From contig JAHQIY010000003.1 of the NCBI GenBank assembly GCA_019054805.1, positions 6,696,001 through 6,760,000 on the forward strand: a stretch of 64,000 bases of DNA. The letters are read 5' to 3'. Positions 24,701 through 35,804 of the stretch are shown here, piece after piece. Under the pieces are notes generated by a model that worked only from the letters and a program-made list of their open reading frames with translations, did no database searches and was not told the origin of the DNA. The position numbers were made by a program, and so were the translations under genes. How positions within the stretch are numbered: position 1 is the stretch's first letter; each line of letters opens with the position of its first letter. The stretch comes from Brachionus manjavacas. Taxonomy: Eukaryota; Rotifera; Eurotatoria; Ploima; Brachionidae.

Positions 24701-27700
24701 CCCCTTTTAACCCTAAAGTTAAAAAATAGCAAAAATTTTTACGAAAAAATATGACTTAATGTATAAACGAAAAAATTTTATTAATAATATTTGATGATAT
24801 ATAATTTTGCGTGTAATTTATTTTTTGAAATGGAGTAATTTTTTTTAAATTAAGAACTATATTTTAAAATTAAACCCGAGAAAGTCTTAAGCATCAATAG
24901 AATAGACTAAAAAAATATTCAAAATAATGCCAAATTTTGTATATTTTTTCATCTAAAAAATTTTTTTGAACTAAGAGATTATTTACAATCGATCTTAAAA
25001 TTTCATTTTAAATTAATTGATGTTTAAGAATAAGAGCGTTTCTAATTTTTTTTTGAAATTGTTTCTAAACAAAAATTATATTAGAATAGAGAAAATTTCC
25101 CTTTTTTTCATTTTCGTCAGTGAATTCATTTTTTTTTAATTATTTTTCATTCAAGGATAAATTAAAAAAATAAAATCCAAAATCTTGATAATTTTAAAGA
25201 AAATTTAGAGTTTAAATTTAAATTTTTTATCTTCCAATTAATTCAAAACCTCAAAAATGGAAGCATCCATAACCTCATGGTGTATTCCTTTTTTTTATAA
25301 AATGGTTTAAATGAAATCAAGTTGACAAATCAAAATTTTTACATTAAATTAGGATAGAAAATTAGATAGGCCTGATAAAAAAATTACTTCTGGTATCTGA
25401 TGATTTAGGGCTAGGAGAATGTTCTCCGGATCTAATACTTCCATTGGGTGGTCCTATAGAAAAAACTTTTTGGCTTATTACATTTCCGTTTGTTGATCTT
25501 ATCGAATTATTTCGAATGTAATTTTCATTTCCTGTTTCGGTTTGACCCATAGAAGACCGACAACGATTTTGATTATCACTATTATTTAATCTATTTATTT
25601 TGGACAAGTCTTGATTTGAAAATGAACTCGAAAATCGCATAGGATTTACTTGATTATATACGGTGGAAGATGATGTCATCATTGATTGTGGCAGATTTTT
25701 ATTTTCCTTTAAAAAACTAATTGGCGACGAAGATTTATTCATGTACTCATTCAAATTTTGAATATGCTTATTTTTGCAGTATTTCACGTTATTCTTGTAT
25801 CCAGTTTGGTCAGCTGGCATCATTAGATTATCGTCGAAGCATTCTGTGCACAGCTCATATGTTGAGATGATATTTTGACGAGCTTTTGGATTTAAATTAA
25901 GGTCGTCAATGTACAATTCACTTGGCTGATCTTTAGTATATTCAGAATTTTTTACCTGTCGACCATAGCTATCACTGCTATCAGGAGTCCATTTAATTGA
26001 ATTATTGCTATTGTTACTTTTATTTAGAGAGGCCGATGGCGAGGAACTGCTGTTGGAAGAGGAGGAACATGTCTCTATTTTGATATTTTTTTGTATTGTT
26101 ATAGGAAGTTCAATTATGCTATTAGATTGAAATTCGTTCTCTTCAAGTTGTTCACTTAAATCTTGGCTATTTAGCTCTAAATCTTTTAGAACTTCATCTA
26201 GCTCACGCTCGACTGCATTGATACTATCGAGACTAGTAGCTTTCTTTTTTAAACTCTCCAAATACTGATTATTAATCTTTAGTTTTGCAATGCTACTTTG
26301 ACTATTCGATTGATGATGAGGCTGTCTTATAAAATTAGTCATGTCTAGAGGGAAGGGAACTTGAATAAAAATTAAATTTAAATAAAAAAATCTTTTCTTG
26401 ATTTTATGAATTTTAGTACAAAAAAATGATAATTTTTTTCAGGAAGTCTAAAATTGGTTTTGTTAATTATTACAGCACAAATTAAAAATTTCGTCCTGTT
26501 CTCACTTTTTAAAATTTTTTTCGAGAAAAGATGATAATGAAGCAACAGAAAAAATACATTTTTTCTTGATTATTTTAAAATTAACCAAATATCAAAAACT
26601 CATTTAAATGAATTTATTTTAATGATGATTATTAAAATTTCATTTTAAAATTTGATCGCGGCTCATTCAACTTAGCAGCTAAATGCAATTATTTTTAAGG
26701 AATCAATTTTAGACTTGTAAAGAAAATTTGATTAATTTTCAATCAAAGCACTTTTTTCCACTAAAATTCACAATGTAATATCTATTTCAATTTACGGAAT
26801 TGCAAAGATTTGTTGTAATCTGAATTGGTCTCACTGTTGTAAATACTTTCGGCCATCTCAGCATTACGATCATGTTGGATTTTGAAAGGTTGAGAATTTT
26901 TGAAATTTTTCGATGGCAGAAATTCTTCACTTCGGCAGTTTTTCTGCAGTTTTCTAGAAATTTTCAAAGTGACCGAATCATCTGCATTCTGAAGCAGCTC
27001 AATTGCTTCAGTAAGAGATTTTCCCCTAAGTGTTACATTATTTATGGCAAGTATTACATCTCCCACATGAATGGCATTCGTTCTCTCGGCAAGACCACCC
27101 TCAGTCAAGCCCGAAACGTACATTGGTTCAAATATATCGTCACTTCCTGATATAGTGATACCCAGTGGACCTCCATTTCTTTGCATTTCAACTGTATATA
27201 CAACTGTTTTGTCATCTGCATTTTCTTTTTGTTCAAATTTTAGAATGAATCATTTATTGTTTTATTTTTTTAATTTTTTAATTACCTGAAAAAGCCTCGT
27301 CTTTTTTAATTTTTAATTTAACAATTTCATCTGTAGATTTTAGAAGTTGATTAACTTCAGTCAGAGATTTGTTTCTGAGAGAATAGTTGTCTACGAACAA
27401 TATTTGATCTCCGTGCTGTAACATTCCACTCCTATAAGCAACACTTCCTTTTTTAACCTCACTAATGTAGGGATAATTTTCAGACTTCCAAAATTTAGGA
27501 TCTTAAATCAACTTAGAATTTTGAGATAAAAAAAAATAAAAAAATTATTACATGCAACTGATATTCCGAGTTCTAAGCTTTTCTTCAACAATTTAACTTG
27601 AAAAATACCACTTGTTAGCATTATTGCATCAGCTACATCAAATTCTATTTCTAAATGAAGCTTAGAGCCAGTCTCTTTGATTATTTGTCTTGCATCGTCA

Positions 27701-30700
27701 AGAGATTGACTTTCTAATGAACGACCATTAACGGCGAGAATTCGGTCTCCAGGCTGCATAACGCCTGATTTTTCCGCTGGACTATTGGGCTCAATATAGC
27801 CGACCACAGGATACAAAGGAAAACTTTGAATTCCGTCGCTAATAGTGGGCATAATTACTCCAGGTCCTTGTAAAGTAAATCCAAACGTTCCGTTTTCATC
27901 GGCTATTAAGTTAAATTCGACAATATCTGAATGGCAAACCAAATTTGTATTCAAAGGTGTACTACATGAATTTATTGAGCCTTTAATTAAACATGATTAA
28001 ATTTCTTTAAATCTAAGATAAAAAACAAGCAAGCAAATTTATTAAAGTTATGTTACCAAATTTTCTCATGTCAGCAAGCCGATAATCTTTGTTCAAATCA
28101 GCTAAAGATTTGACACTATCAATATAACCTTACAAATGAGAGACAAAGATTATCAATATTTGTTATTTAGCAAATTAAAAGTACAAAATTACACAACTTT
28201 TAAGAAAAATAAAGTTAACAAAATTTTAGAAAAATTTGTTTTAAATTTAGAAGAATTTAGTTCTTGCTCGAAAGAATTTAAATGTACAAAAGATTAATAT
28301 GTTTGAGATAATTAAAAGCTAATTAGATAAAAAAATTAAATGAAAATATCTTGCTTGTAACAATTTATATCAAAATTAGGAGTATAGATCTACATTAAAA
28401 ATTTAAATCAAAACCTAGTATCAAAAGTTTTAAGATCGTCTCTTAGAGAAATTTCTAACTGAAACTCAACTGAATAATTTGTATCAGACATTCGATGAGT
28501 CCATTTATCCAATAATTCCTATTTTCAATTTTTTACTTATTAATTCTTTATAATCTCAAAAACATTTATCTTTTGTAAATTTAAATTTTCACTACAAAAC
28601 ACATATGATTAAATTTTTATTCTAATGGCTTAAAACTTATTTTTAAATGAAAAAACATGAATCAATTTTTTCTTTTCCCTATTAAAAAAACTCTGTAAAT
28701 AAAAGAGGATTTAAAAAGGCTTAAAAATTTCGAGGAAATTTTAAACAAATACATAACTAAAGTGTGGTGATCTATCACCTAAAAAATAAGATGTAAAAAA
28801 ATATATTAATTTAAAAAAATCACAATATTATCATAAAGTTTAAAATACTTTGCATACTTAAGAGCTTTAATTTATTTAAATTTAGAATAAAGGATTTCTT
28901 CTAATATCTTCAAATCTAATAATTTTGGTTATTAATTAACGATTAACTGTAATTATCGTTTTACTATTTATTTTGCGAAAGAAATCTAGTGTCATAAAGA
29001 TTTGTAAAATTATTAAAAATAATAATCAAAAAGCGATTTTTTTAAAAAAATTTTCTTTAGCAATAGCAATCGCGTTTTTGAAAAAAATCATGAAATAGTG
29101 ACAAAAACTCTATTTCATAAATAAATATTATTAATTTTAATAAGATAAGATAAATATTTAATTTTAATAAACTCCTATTTTGTTTTAAATGGAAATTATT
29201 TATTTTCATTTTGTTGGAATTTTCTATCTTTTAATTTTTACGAATTAATACAAGAATGAATTTTATTTCAGATTTTTAACTAGCGTATTCACATGATAGA
29301 GCTGCTATTTAGCGATAACTAAATTTATTCAAATTCAACTATTTTTAAATAATTATTTATTTAGGACTTAATAATCTCGACTTTTATTTATTTTTTTAAT
29401 TAAGTTAAATCTAAAATTTCATATTGAATTTTAGACTATTTGAGTTTAGTCTTTAAATCTTATTCTAATATATAGGATAGGTTCAAATGTTATGATGCCC
29501 AGGCTCAGAGGCTCATAACATTACAGGTACTCTGGCTGCTACAGTTGGGCGTGTTTTTGGGGCTCTGGCCCACGTTCCAGCTTGTGGGTTTCCACGCAGC
29601 AAAATTACTACTACTACTAATTATTTAGTTAATTGAGTAAATTTAATATTTTCAAAGTATATTCTAAAATGGAACATTAAGTGTGCTGTTTAATATTTGC
29701 TTGCTAGTAAACTTTGATAACTTACTCATGGAATTATTTCTTTTGCGTGAATATTTTTGCAACCAAGCGTTGTATAAAATACTGCTTAACAAATTATTTT
29801 GATTATTCTTTAAAATTAAATTATTTTGACTGCTAAATAATGATTTTGCTTCTTGTAAATTTAACTTATTTTTTCTGTTTATTATATTCAAGTTGTTTGT
29901 TGATTTAAATCTATTTTGATTCGGAAAGCATTTATTCAAATCTTTAAATTTAAAAATATAAGATTAAAAAAATTCTATGTTAAACTAATAATTGAAGAGA
30001 AAATTGATTTGAGCATAAAATTAGCTTTTAATTTGCTATTAATTAGTTAATTAATACAACTACACTAATGTGAAAAGTGATCTTACTTTTGATATGACTG
30101 AATGATTTTGTTGCATGCATTTGACTTAGGGGAAGAATTTCAACTCGAGAAAATTCTCCGACACAGTTCTTTAAAATTTGATTAGCTTCAGCCAAAGTAA
30201 CATGCTCAAAGCTGATATCGTCTATAGATAAAATTTGGTCTCCGACGTATATTGCACCACATCGGTCGGCTATGCTAGCTGGTTTTACACTTTCTACCAA
30301 GATTTGATTTTTTCCACCAAGAGACTTTCCCGTGCACAATTTTATACCAATGGACGATCCGGGAGATTTTTCTATTTCAATAAGTAAAGGACCATTTGAA
30401 TTCTTAATAGAATCAACAATGGCTGAATCATATTCAATTAGAAACAAAGTAAGTCCTTTACATTGTTTTAAAATAAAATAAGCATCTTGTAGGGTTGCGC
30501 TAGCTACGTTTATGCCATTAATGGCTAAAATTCGGTCACCTATTTTCAGAGTTCCTTCTCTATCTGAAGGACCTCCAGCCCGTATATTGGTAACAATGAG
30601 AGGTCGTGACTTAATCTGATCCTCACTATACCCTCCTCTTATTGTAAAGCCGTATGAATTATTCTCTTTTTCGAGTTGAATATGAACGGAATTGGATCTC

Positions 30701-33700
30701 ACGGCATGATGAGGATGAATAGCTGACAAAATTTTAATTTATAAAAAAATAGACAAATCTTTAAAACTTACGCCAAGGAGGTAAATTGTATTCAAATTCA
30801 AGACGTAATGAATCTCCAGCATTTTTTATTAAATCAATGATTTCTTCATGCTTAAGTCCTTGAGTCTTAATGTTATTTATTGAGATGATCATGTCACCGA
30901 TTTGTAATTCGTCACATCTAGATATTAGGTTGGCTAATTTTTTGGAATTTTTAGTGAGTTTATTTTACCTGTGTGCTATGCTACCAGGCTTGAGATCACA
31001 AATTCTCGGTCTGCTGTCTTTATCAGTACCTCCTAAAATTTAAATAATTAATAATAATTTTTAGTTCTATTTTTGAATTTTTTTTGGGAAATTTTTGTGT
31101 ATTTAATGAAAATAAAAAAAATCTTTGAAAGTTAGAAGGGTTTATAAGAGTTCAAGTTTTCAAATAAGATTTATTTTAAAAGTTTTAAAATAAATTTTTA
31201 ATTTGATTTTATTGAATTAAACAAACAAGCCATCAAAGCTTTTTTTTCAAATATTGTAACAATTGACCTTTTTAAGTTTTTTCTATTAGCTCCCGAAGCT
31301 AGATTCAAGCATTCTGTTTTAAAAGCTTGGTCTATGGATTGCAAAATTTTTATTTTAAGTAAAAATTACCTCAATATTAAAACATTTCAACAATTTAAAT
31401 AAAAATTAAATTTTATGAAAAAAATATTGACAAAATTAATTTTAAGACTTAAACATAAAAAAAATTCATTCGACATCAAAATAATCGAAATCAATAAGAA
31501 ATTTAATGTTACTCATTTTATAATCTAGCTCTTTTTTTTGATTATTAAATCTCTGCCATTTTTTCTAAATCTTTTTTAAAATCAGATATTAAATCTTTTT
31601 AAATTTTTTAAATAATTCTAAACTTTGTAATTTCTATCATGGGACTGAGAAGAAGGCCTAAAAAACTCGGAGCTGCCCTGGGAAATCCCCGTAATCATAT
31701 TTTTTAAAAAAATTATAAATTTAAAAAAGAGAAATAAAAACCTAAAAAGAAGATTTGCATAAATTTTGTTTAATATTCATACAATTAAAAATTTTCAAAC
31801 TTTATTTTATAAAGTAAAAATAAATAAAAAAATATTTACCTGCAATTGTGAGACCAAATTGTGATCCATTTAAACGAGATAATTCAACTACTGAATAACC
31901 TTTTTGAACTAGAATATTAAAAATTAATTTTTAGATAACCAAAAAATAACAAGAAATGAATAGTTGGAATATTTTACCAAGATAAAGCCATTTTAGATTT
32001 CTAGCATTATTTACGCAAGTTGAATTTTTCGAACCCAGACTCGATAGCGATGTGGTCGAAGCAGACTTTTTTCGCCTAGCCTTATTGTCAATAAAACTAG
32101 ACCTGTTTATTTTGTTATTATTTGTGTAAAAATTAAATTTTCGATTTAAATTCAAAGTTGAGTACGATGATTTTAATAATGATAATTCCTCATTACTATT
32201 TGCATTGCCCATTGTATTGTGCACAATTTTCTTTTTGTCGGCAAAGGTAATTCAAATTAAACTTAGAAGAAAAGCTCTTTTCTTCTATTAGCTCATATCT
32301 TTTATCTGCTTATCTATTATGTTATCTTTGGGGAAAAAAAGATAGGAAAATTTATAAAATATTAAGACATTCTATTTAAAAATTTATGTTCGTCACTTGC
32401 GAAAATAATCTAATATAACTCAGCACTAATGACCTAAATAAGCCTTATCGCATCGTTTTGAAACGATGCAACCAAAACAAATAAATTTTATTTTAATCGT
32501 GCTTTCAATTATGAAGAATTTGAACAATAAGTATTATATATACTTAAAGAACGTGAATAAATTTTGATTAAGTCGCTCATAAAGCTTTCAGCTCAGTCAT
32601 AAAAAATTCAAGTAGACTTTTCTTACCATGAGCTTGATCAAAAATTTAATTGTGTTGGCCATAAATAAAATCAAAATAAATAAAGCTAATTTTTTCATAT
32701 TCTCTCATAGTCATCAAATTTTGGGCCATAAATCTGATTAAGATTTTTTTTATTTTTAAAAATTTTTATTTTTATTAAATATAAACCTAATTAAAGTTAT
32801 TGAGTTAACGTTCGTCTATGAGGAAACTAAACTTTTGATTGTAATCTTGATTCTTGGCGGATTTTTTATTCTAAATTAAGTTACTAAGCGATAAAATTTT
32901 CCGATTCCATTTACTTTATTTATTTTCATATTTAATTAATTTTCAATCAAAAAAAGTGTTTTTTAAATGAATAAAATCTTTTTTTAAAAAGCTCCTTATC
33001 GAAAAAAATTGTTGAAGTCTCGTGTAATTACAATTATATTTAGACGTGTTTTTAAATCTGTATAAGTGTTTATTATTTTTTATTAAATTAATATTGATGG
33101 CTTTGCTAAAAAGACTTTTCAGACAGTATTCAATAATTTATCATTTAAAAGCATGAATGAAATTAAGTCTCGCGTAAACTTGCCCATGTACTTAAATTAG
33201 TAAATACAAAAACAAAATCTAAAGTTTCCAAATTATTTGCTAAAAAAATTTCTGGTTTCTGATTATAATTATTTAATAAAATATTTTGAACAAACAATTC
33301 ATTTTGAAAACTTTCAGTAAGTCTTGTGCTTTTTTTAAACATATCTCTTAAGTGGCATCCAGGCCGAAACATAATTTAATTCTTAATTGATCATCAGATT
33401 AACTAAAGATTTAATCCATAATACTTTAAATCTAAAGATTAATTTTTGAAAAAATTCGATATTTTTATCAGTTCCGGCACAAGCTTAAATCTCTGAAGAA
33501 TTTAATACTCTAAATTAAAATGCTCAGTTTATTTTAAATATCTTAGCCATAATCACAATTTTAACCTAAAAAAAAACTTAAATATTTTTATAAACTTTAA
33601 AATGCTTCTGTCACAATAATAAAAACAAAAATAGCCAAATAGACTGTCTTAATGTAATTTTATAATAGAGCTAAACTAGTTTCAAAAGCAACGTTTGTAA

Positions 33701-35804
33701 AATATGAACCAAATAATTCCAAAAATAAATATTATTGCACTTAGACGTTGTTTTAGAAAAAATCAGGCACTCTATTCTGATATTTGATAATTTTGAAATT
33801 AAAAAATATTTTTAGTTGAATAAAAAAAGAAAAAATTTGACTGATAAATATTTTAGCATTTCACCTTTTTTTTCGAACAAAAATTCAGAAAAAAATTCAC
33901 AAAGAAATACGAAACTAAAAGACTTTTATTTGAGTTTGTATTTAAAATTTTAAAATATTTGGTCACGAAAGTTCAACTGGTTTATGAATAAAATTATTTA
34001 TTCTTTGATGATTTCAAAACTCTTAAATAAAAGAATTAGCTTTTGAAATAAAATTTTATTTTCATTTTGTATTTAGTAATTTTTTTTATATATGCGTTTA
34101 TTGCATAATAACAGCGGTGATGGTTTTCACTTTAGTTTATAACAGTAAGATAAAGTATTTCCGCGGGAGAAATAAATCTTTCTAAATTTGATCTGATCAT
34201 ATGGCTCTTAACTTATTCAAATCAGATGGATTACAAATTTAATTGAGTAACGCAACCGATTGCAAAAAGAAAAGATGGTAAACATGAAGTAAAATTATAT
34301 AAAAATCTTACAAGACAAAACATTTTTGGTTAAGAGAAGCTTGCATCGAATTGCTTTTGAGAATTTAGAAATTAATTTTTAATAAATTTCTAACCTTAAC
34401 TATACCTCGTAATAAACATGTCCCCGAAAAATAGTCCGATATATGAACTAATATTTATCCTCTAAATCGAAAATTAAGATAAATATTCCAAATTTTAACA
34501 ATTATTTTCTTCGAGCTATTAAATGCTAAATAATTTGGTGCTAACGATAAGTCGATAAAGAAAAAATCCGCTAAGAAATGATGGAAAATAAATCATTACT
34601 GAATTTTTTCTGCATACAGTCTATAGCCAAAAATTCAATCCAAAACTTGGCCTGATAAAGAAAATTTGTTGATTTTATTCATTCATGAAAATTTAAGAGA
34701 TTTTAGCCTTAGATTTAGAAAAGCTCATTCTTTTATTGATCTTGTAGACCTAATTATAAATAAAGCGAGCCGATCAGTTTGGTCTTCTCGCCAATTTTTT
34801 CAAACTTAACAAACTCTAAATTAAATTAAAATTTAAGAATGAACAATCAAAAACTAGCTTAGTTTATTTGAAAGTACGATTTACGACATTAATCTCGAAG
34901 TTAACTTGATCTAATAAAAAATTCCTAGAGAATCAGTTATTAAAGAGATTAATTGATTTAAAGTTGAATGATTTCATTAAATTTCAATCTAGCACAAACT
35001 AAAGTGTTGGGTTACACAAAGTATTCTTTGAAAATTGATTCTTGGTGGTTTGGATAAATAGAAAAAATTTTTGAGGTCAAATTAAGGCACATTTTTACTG
35101 TGAATCTTGGATAAAATTTTATTTTATTTTAAACAAATTCGCTTATTAAAAATTTCAAATTCATTTCTTGTTTTTTTTTACTTGAAACAAAAGCTTACTT
35201 GACACTTTGGTCGAGGCATTTTGAAATGAGAGAGCTTTCGACGATTGTTCAGATTTGGTTGAATGTGGCGAATCTAATTTAAGGTTTGAATTAGAGTCAT
35301 TACAATTGTTTGTCCTGGATGCATTTGATTCATTTGAAACATTTAAATTTTCGTCTAAATTTTACAAAAATATTAGGATATTAGAACAGACCAAAATAAA
35401 AAAGCTTAAAGTCATCTAAATGTTGATACTCCTACCAGTTTAAACATCTATTTTGATTAAATAATAAGAATGAACTCAATTTATTTTGAGAAAGTTAATT
35501 TACATTATAAGAAAATAAAATAAAATTCAGTTTTTTTTATCTTTGCATAAAAGTATTTTTTGAATAGCTAGGCATCATTTTTGAATTTTAAAAATAAAAA
35601 ATAAACAAAAAATAAATTAATGTGATTATTAATACAGTAGGTTTGATTTTAAAAAAATTTAACTAAATATAAGTAATAAATATAAGAAAAAAATAAAAAT
35701 TTTCTAAAAAAATTACCATTTAAAAGACGAGCTGTTTGAATAGTATTGTTGATGTGATTTAATGTGGTCGACGCTTTTAAGCAATCAGGCTTCCAACTTG
35801 GCAT
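21796..35804 (-). CDS. GRIP: GRIP-type seven-PDZ scaffold protein
   Basis: Homologue of glutamate receptor-interacting protein, a cytoplasmic scaffold that binds C-termini of membrane proteins and links them to trafficking. Exons (minus): 1 35717-35804; 2 35198-35354 (phase conflict); 3 31978-32212 (alternative start); 4 31840-31908; 5 30969-31032; 6 30772-30917; 7 30087-30722; 8 29726-29941; 9 28057-28128; 10 27552-27980; 11 27286-27501; 12 26796-27224; 13 25388-26344; 14 22101-22606; 15 21796-22011. From exon 3 the sum is 1396 residues. Domains: PDZ1 (exons 4-6), PDZ2 and PDZ3 (exon 7; [10 protein letters not shown] and GDQILSID match GRIP PDZ3), PDZ4 (exon 10; LEIEFDVA follows it as in vertebrate GRIP), PDZ5 (exons 10-11), PDZ6 (exon 12; [17 protein letters not shown]), a Ser/Asn-rich linker (exon 13), PDZ7 (exons 14-15; DFGFSV). 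Nearly all introns are phase 1. It is the only gene in the unique centre. Confidence 0.93.
24299..24347. repeat. Imperfect hairpin beside the MITE
   Basis: CATGTCCCTAAAATAGAG (24299-24316) pairs with CTCTATTTTGGTGACATG (24330-24347) with a few mismatches. It sits about 30 bp from the transposon end and is not part of its inverted repeats. A related GACATGTCACTAAATA string lies near 24234, so this may be debris of another small foldback element. Confidence 0.45.
24380..24704. mobile_element. 325-bp MITE with about 119-bp terminal inverted repeats and 9-bp target duplication
   Basis: Both ends read GGGGTTGTGAAGTT inward. The left repeat (24380-24498) pairs with the right one (24585-24704) at roughly 90 percent identity, including AAAAACTTGAATAACTTTTT. 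The flanks are a perfect direct 9-bp duplication, TTTTAACCC, at 24371-24379 and 24705-24713. The interior is under 90 bp and non-coding, so the element is non-autonomous. A 9-bp duplication and G-rich ends fit the Mutator-like superfamily best; Merlin (8-9 bp) is the main alternative. It lies in GRIP intron 13. Confidence 0.88.
26345..26795 (-). other. GRIP intron 12
   Basis: A 451-bp AT-rich intron between the PDZ6 exon and the linker exon. Nothing else is seen in it. Confidence 0.8.
28415..28518 (-). other. Exon-like open segment in GRIP intron 8
   Basis: After an acceptor GAAAATAG the minus strand reads 34 open codons with a protein-like composition ([24 protein letters not shown]) and ends at a possible donor AG/GTTTTG. 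Entry phase 0 and exit phase 2 are incompatible with the phase-1 neighbours, so it is either a decayed exon, an exon with a run-length error, or chance. It lies where vertebrate GRIP has a long PDZ3-PDZ4 linker. Confidence 0.3.
29487..29617. other. GC-rich, hairpin-rich island ending in ACT repeats
   Basis: About 130 bp stand out sharply from the AT-rich intron. AATGTTATGA (29487-29496) pairs perfectly with TCATAACATT (29513-29522) around a GCC/GGC inner stem. Further short stems include CTGG/CCAG and GTGG/CCAC. The plus-strand end carries four ACT units. The layout suggests a small retroposon or a structured RNA, but no known tRNA or SINE head is recognised; a weak B-box-like GGTTCAAAT lies at 29480. 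Confidence 0.5.
31033..31839 (-). other. GRIP intron 4 with a small GC-rich patch
   Basis: An 807-bp intron inside PDZ1, AT-rich except for 31637-31696, where GGGACTGAGAAGAAGGCC and GGAGCTGCCCTGGGAAATCC occur. No reading frame or splice signals support an exon there; it may be an old insertion remnant. Confidence 0.5.
31978..32212 (-). CDS. GRIP alternative first coding exon (MGNANS start)
   Basis: The minus strand opens with ATG followed by GNANSNEE, preceded by an in-frame TGA at 32252-32254, which supports this ATG as a true start. The 78 codons are rich in Ser and Asn and end at G/GTAAAA in phase 1, matching exon 4. Gly2 with Ser6 fits the N-myristoylation consensus, so this form may be membrane-anchored; that is inference. 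Confidence 0.65.
32255..35197 (-). other. Large 5' intron region of GRIP
   Basis: About 2.9 kb of AT-rich DNA between exon 2 and the MGNANS exon. The only coding-like stretch is the candidate first exon at 33192-33372. Nothing else is supported. Confidence 0.7.
33192..33372 (-). CDS. Candidate further first exon of GRIP (MFRPGC start)
   Basis: Sixty open codons from ATG ([15 protein letters not shown]) to a possible donor A/GTACAT in phase 1, which would join exon 4 of GRIP in frame. The composition is less AT-biased than chance frames nearby. Cys6 next to basic residues recalls lipidated N-termini of GRIP isoforms. The donor is mediocre and no start context stands out, so this is tentative. 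Confidence 0.3.
35198..35354 (-). CDS. GRIP candidate exon 2, phase conflict
   Basis: Acceptor AAATTTAG and donor GTAAGC bound 157 bases open only in the frame entered from exon 1 ([28 protein letters not shown]). The exit phase is 2, whereas exon 4 needs phase 1. Removing one A from the five-A run near 35217-35221 would give phase 1. Given the many run-length errors in this window, a one-base error is plausible. Alternatively exon 1 joins exon 4 directly and this is a skipped cassette. Confidence 0.5.
35717..35804 (-). CDS. GRIP first exon with palmitoylation-type N-terminus (MPSWKPDC)
   Basis: Twenty-nine codons starting [12 protein letters not shown], ending at G/GTAATT in phase 1, compatible with a direct join to exon 4. 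From memory, vertebrate GRIP1b starts MPGWKKNIPICL and is palmitoylated on that cysteine. The shared MP-x-WK and downstream Cys-Leu argue for an ancient lipidated isoform. Confidence 0.6.

Larger units (their letters stand above)
22607..25387 (-). other. GRIP intron 13
   Basis: A 2.8-kb AT-rich intron between the linker exon and the PDZ7 exon. It contains the inverted-repeat transposon at 24380-24704 and a hairpin just before it. A weak foldback around 23043-23162 is also present. No further exons are seen. Confidence 0.8.
28129..29725 (-). other. GRIP intron 8
   Basis: A 1.6-kb AT-rich intron between the PDZ3-PDZ4 linker exons 8 and 9. It carries a GC-rich structured island (29487-29617) and an exon-like open segment (28415-28518) that does not fit the gene's phase. 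Confidence 0.75.

Noticed and set aside
29480-29500. A tRNA gene or tRNA-derived SINE head at the GC-rich island
   Set aside because: Only a weak B-box-like string is present, with no A box at the right spacing and no cloverleaf.
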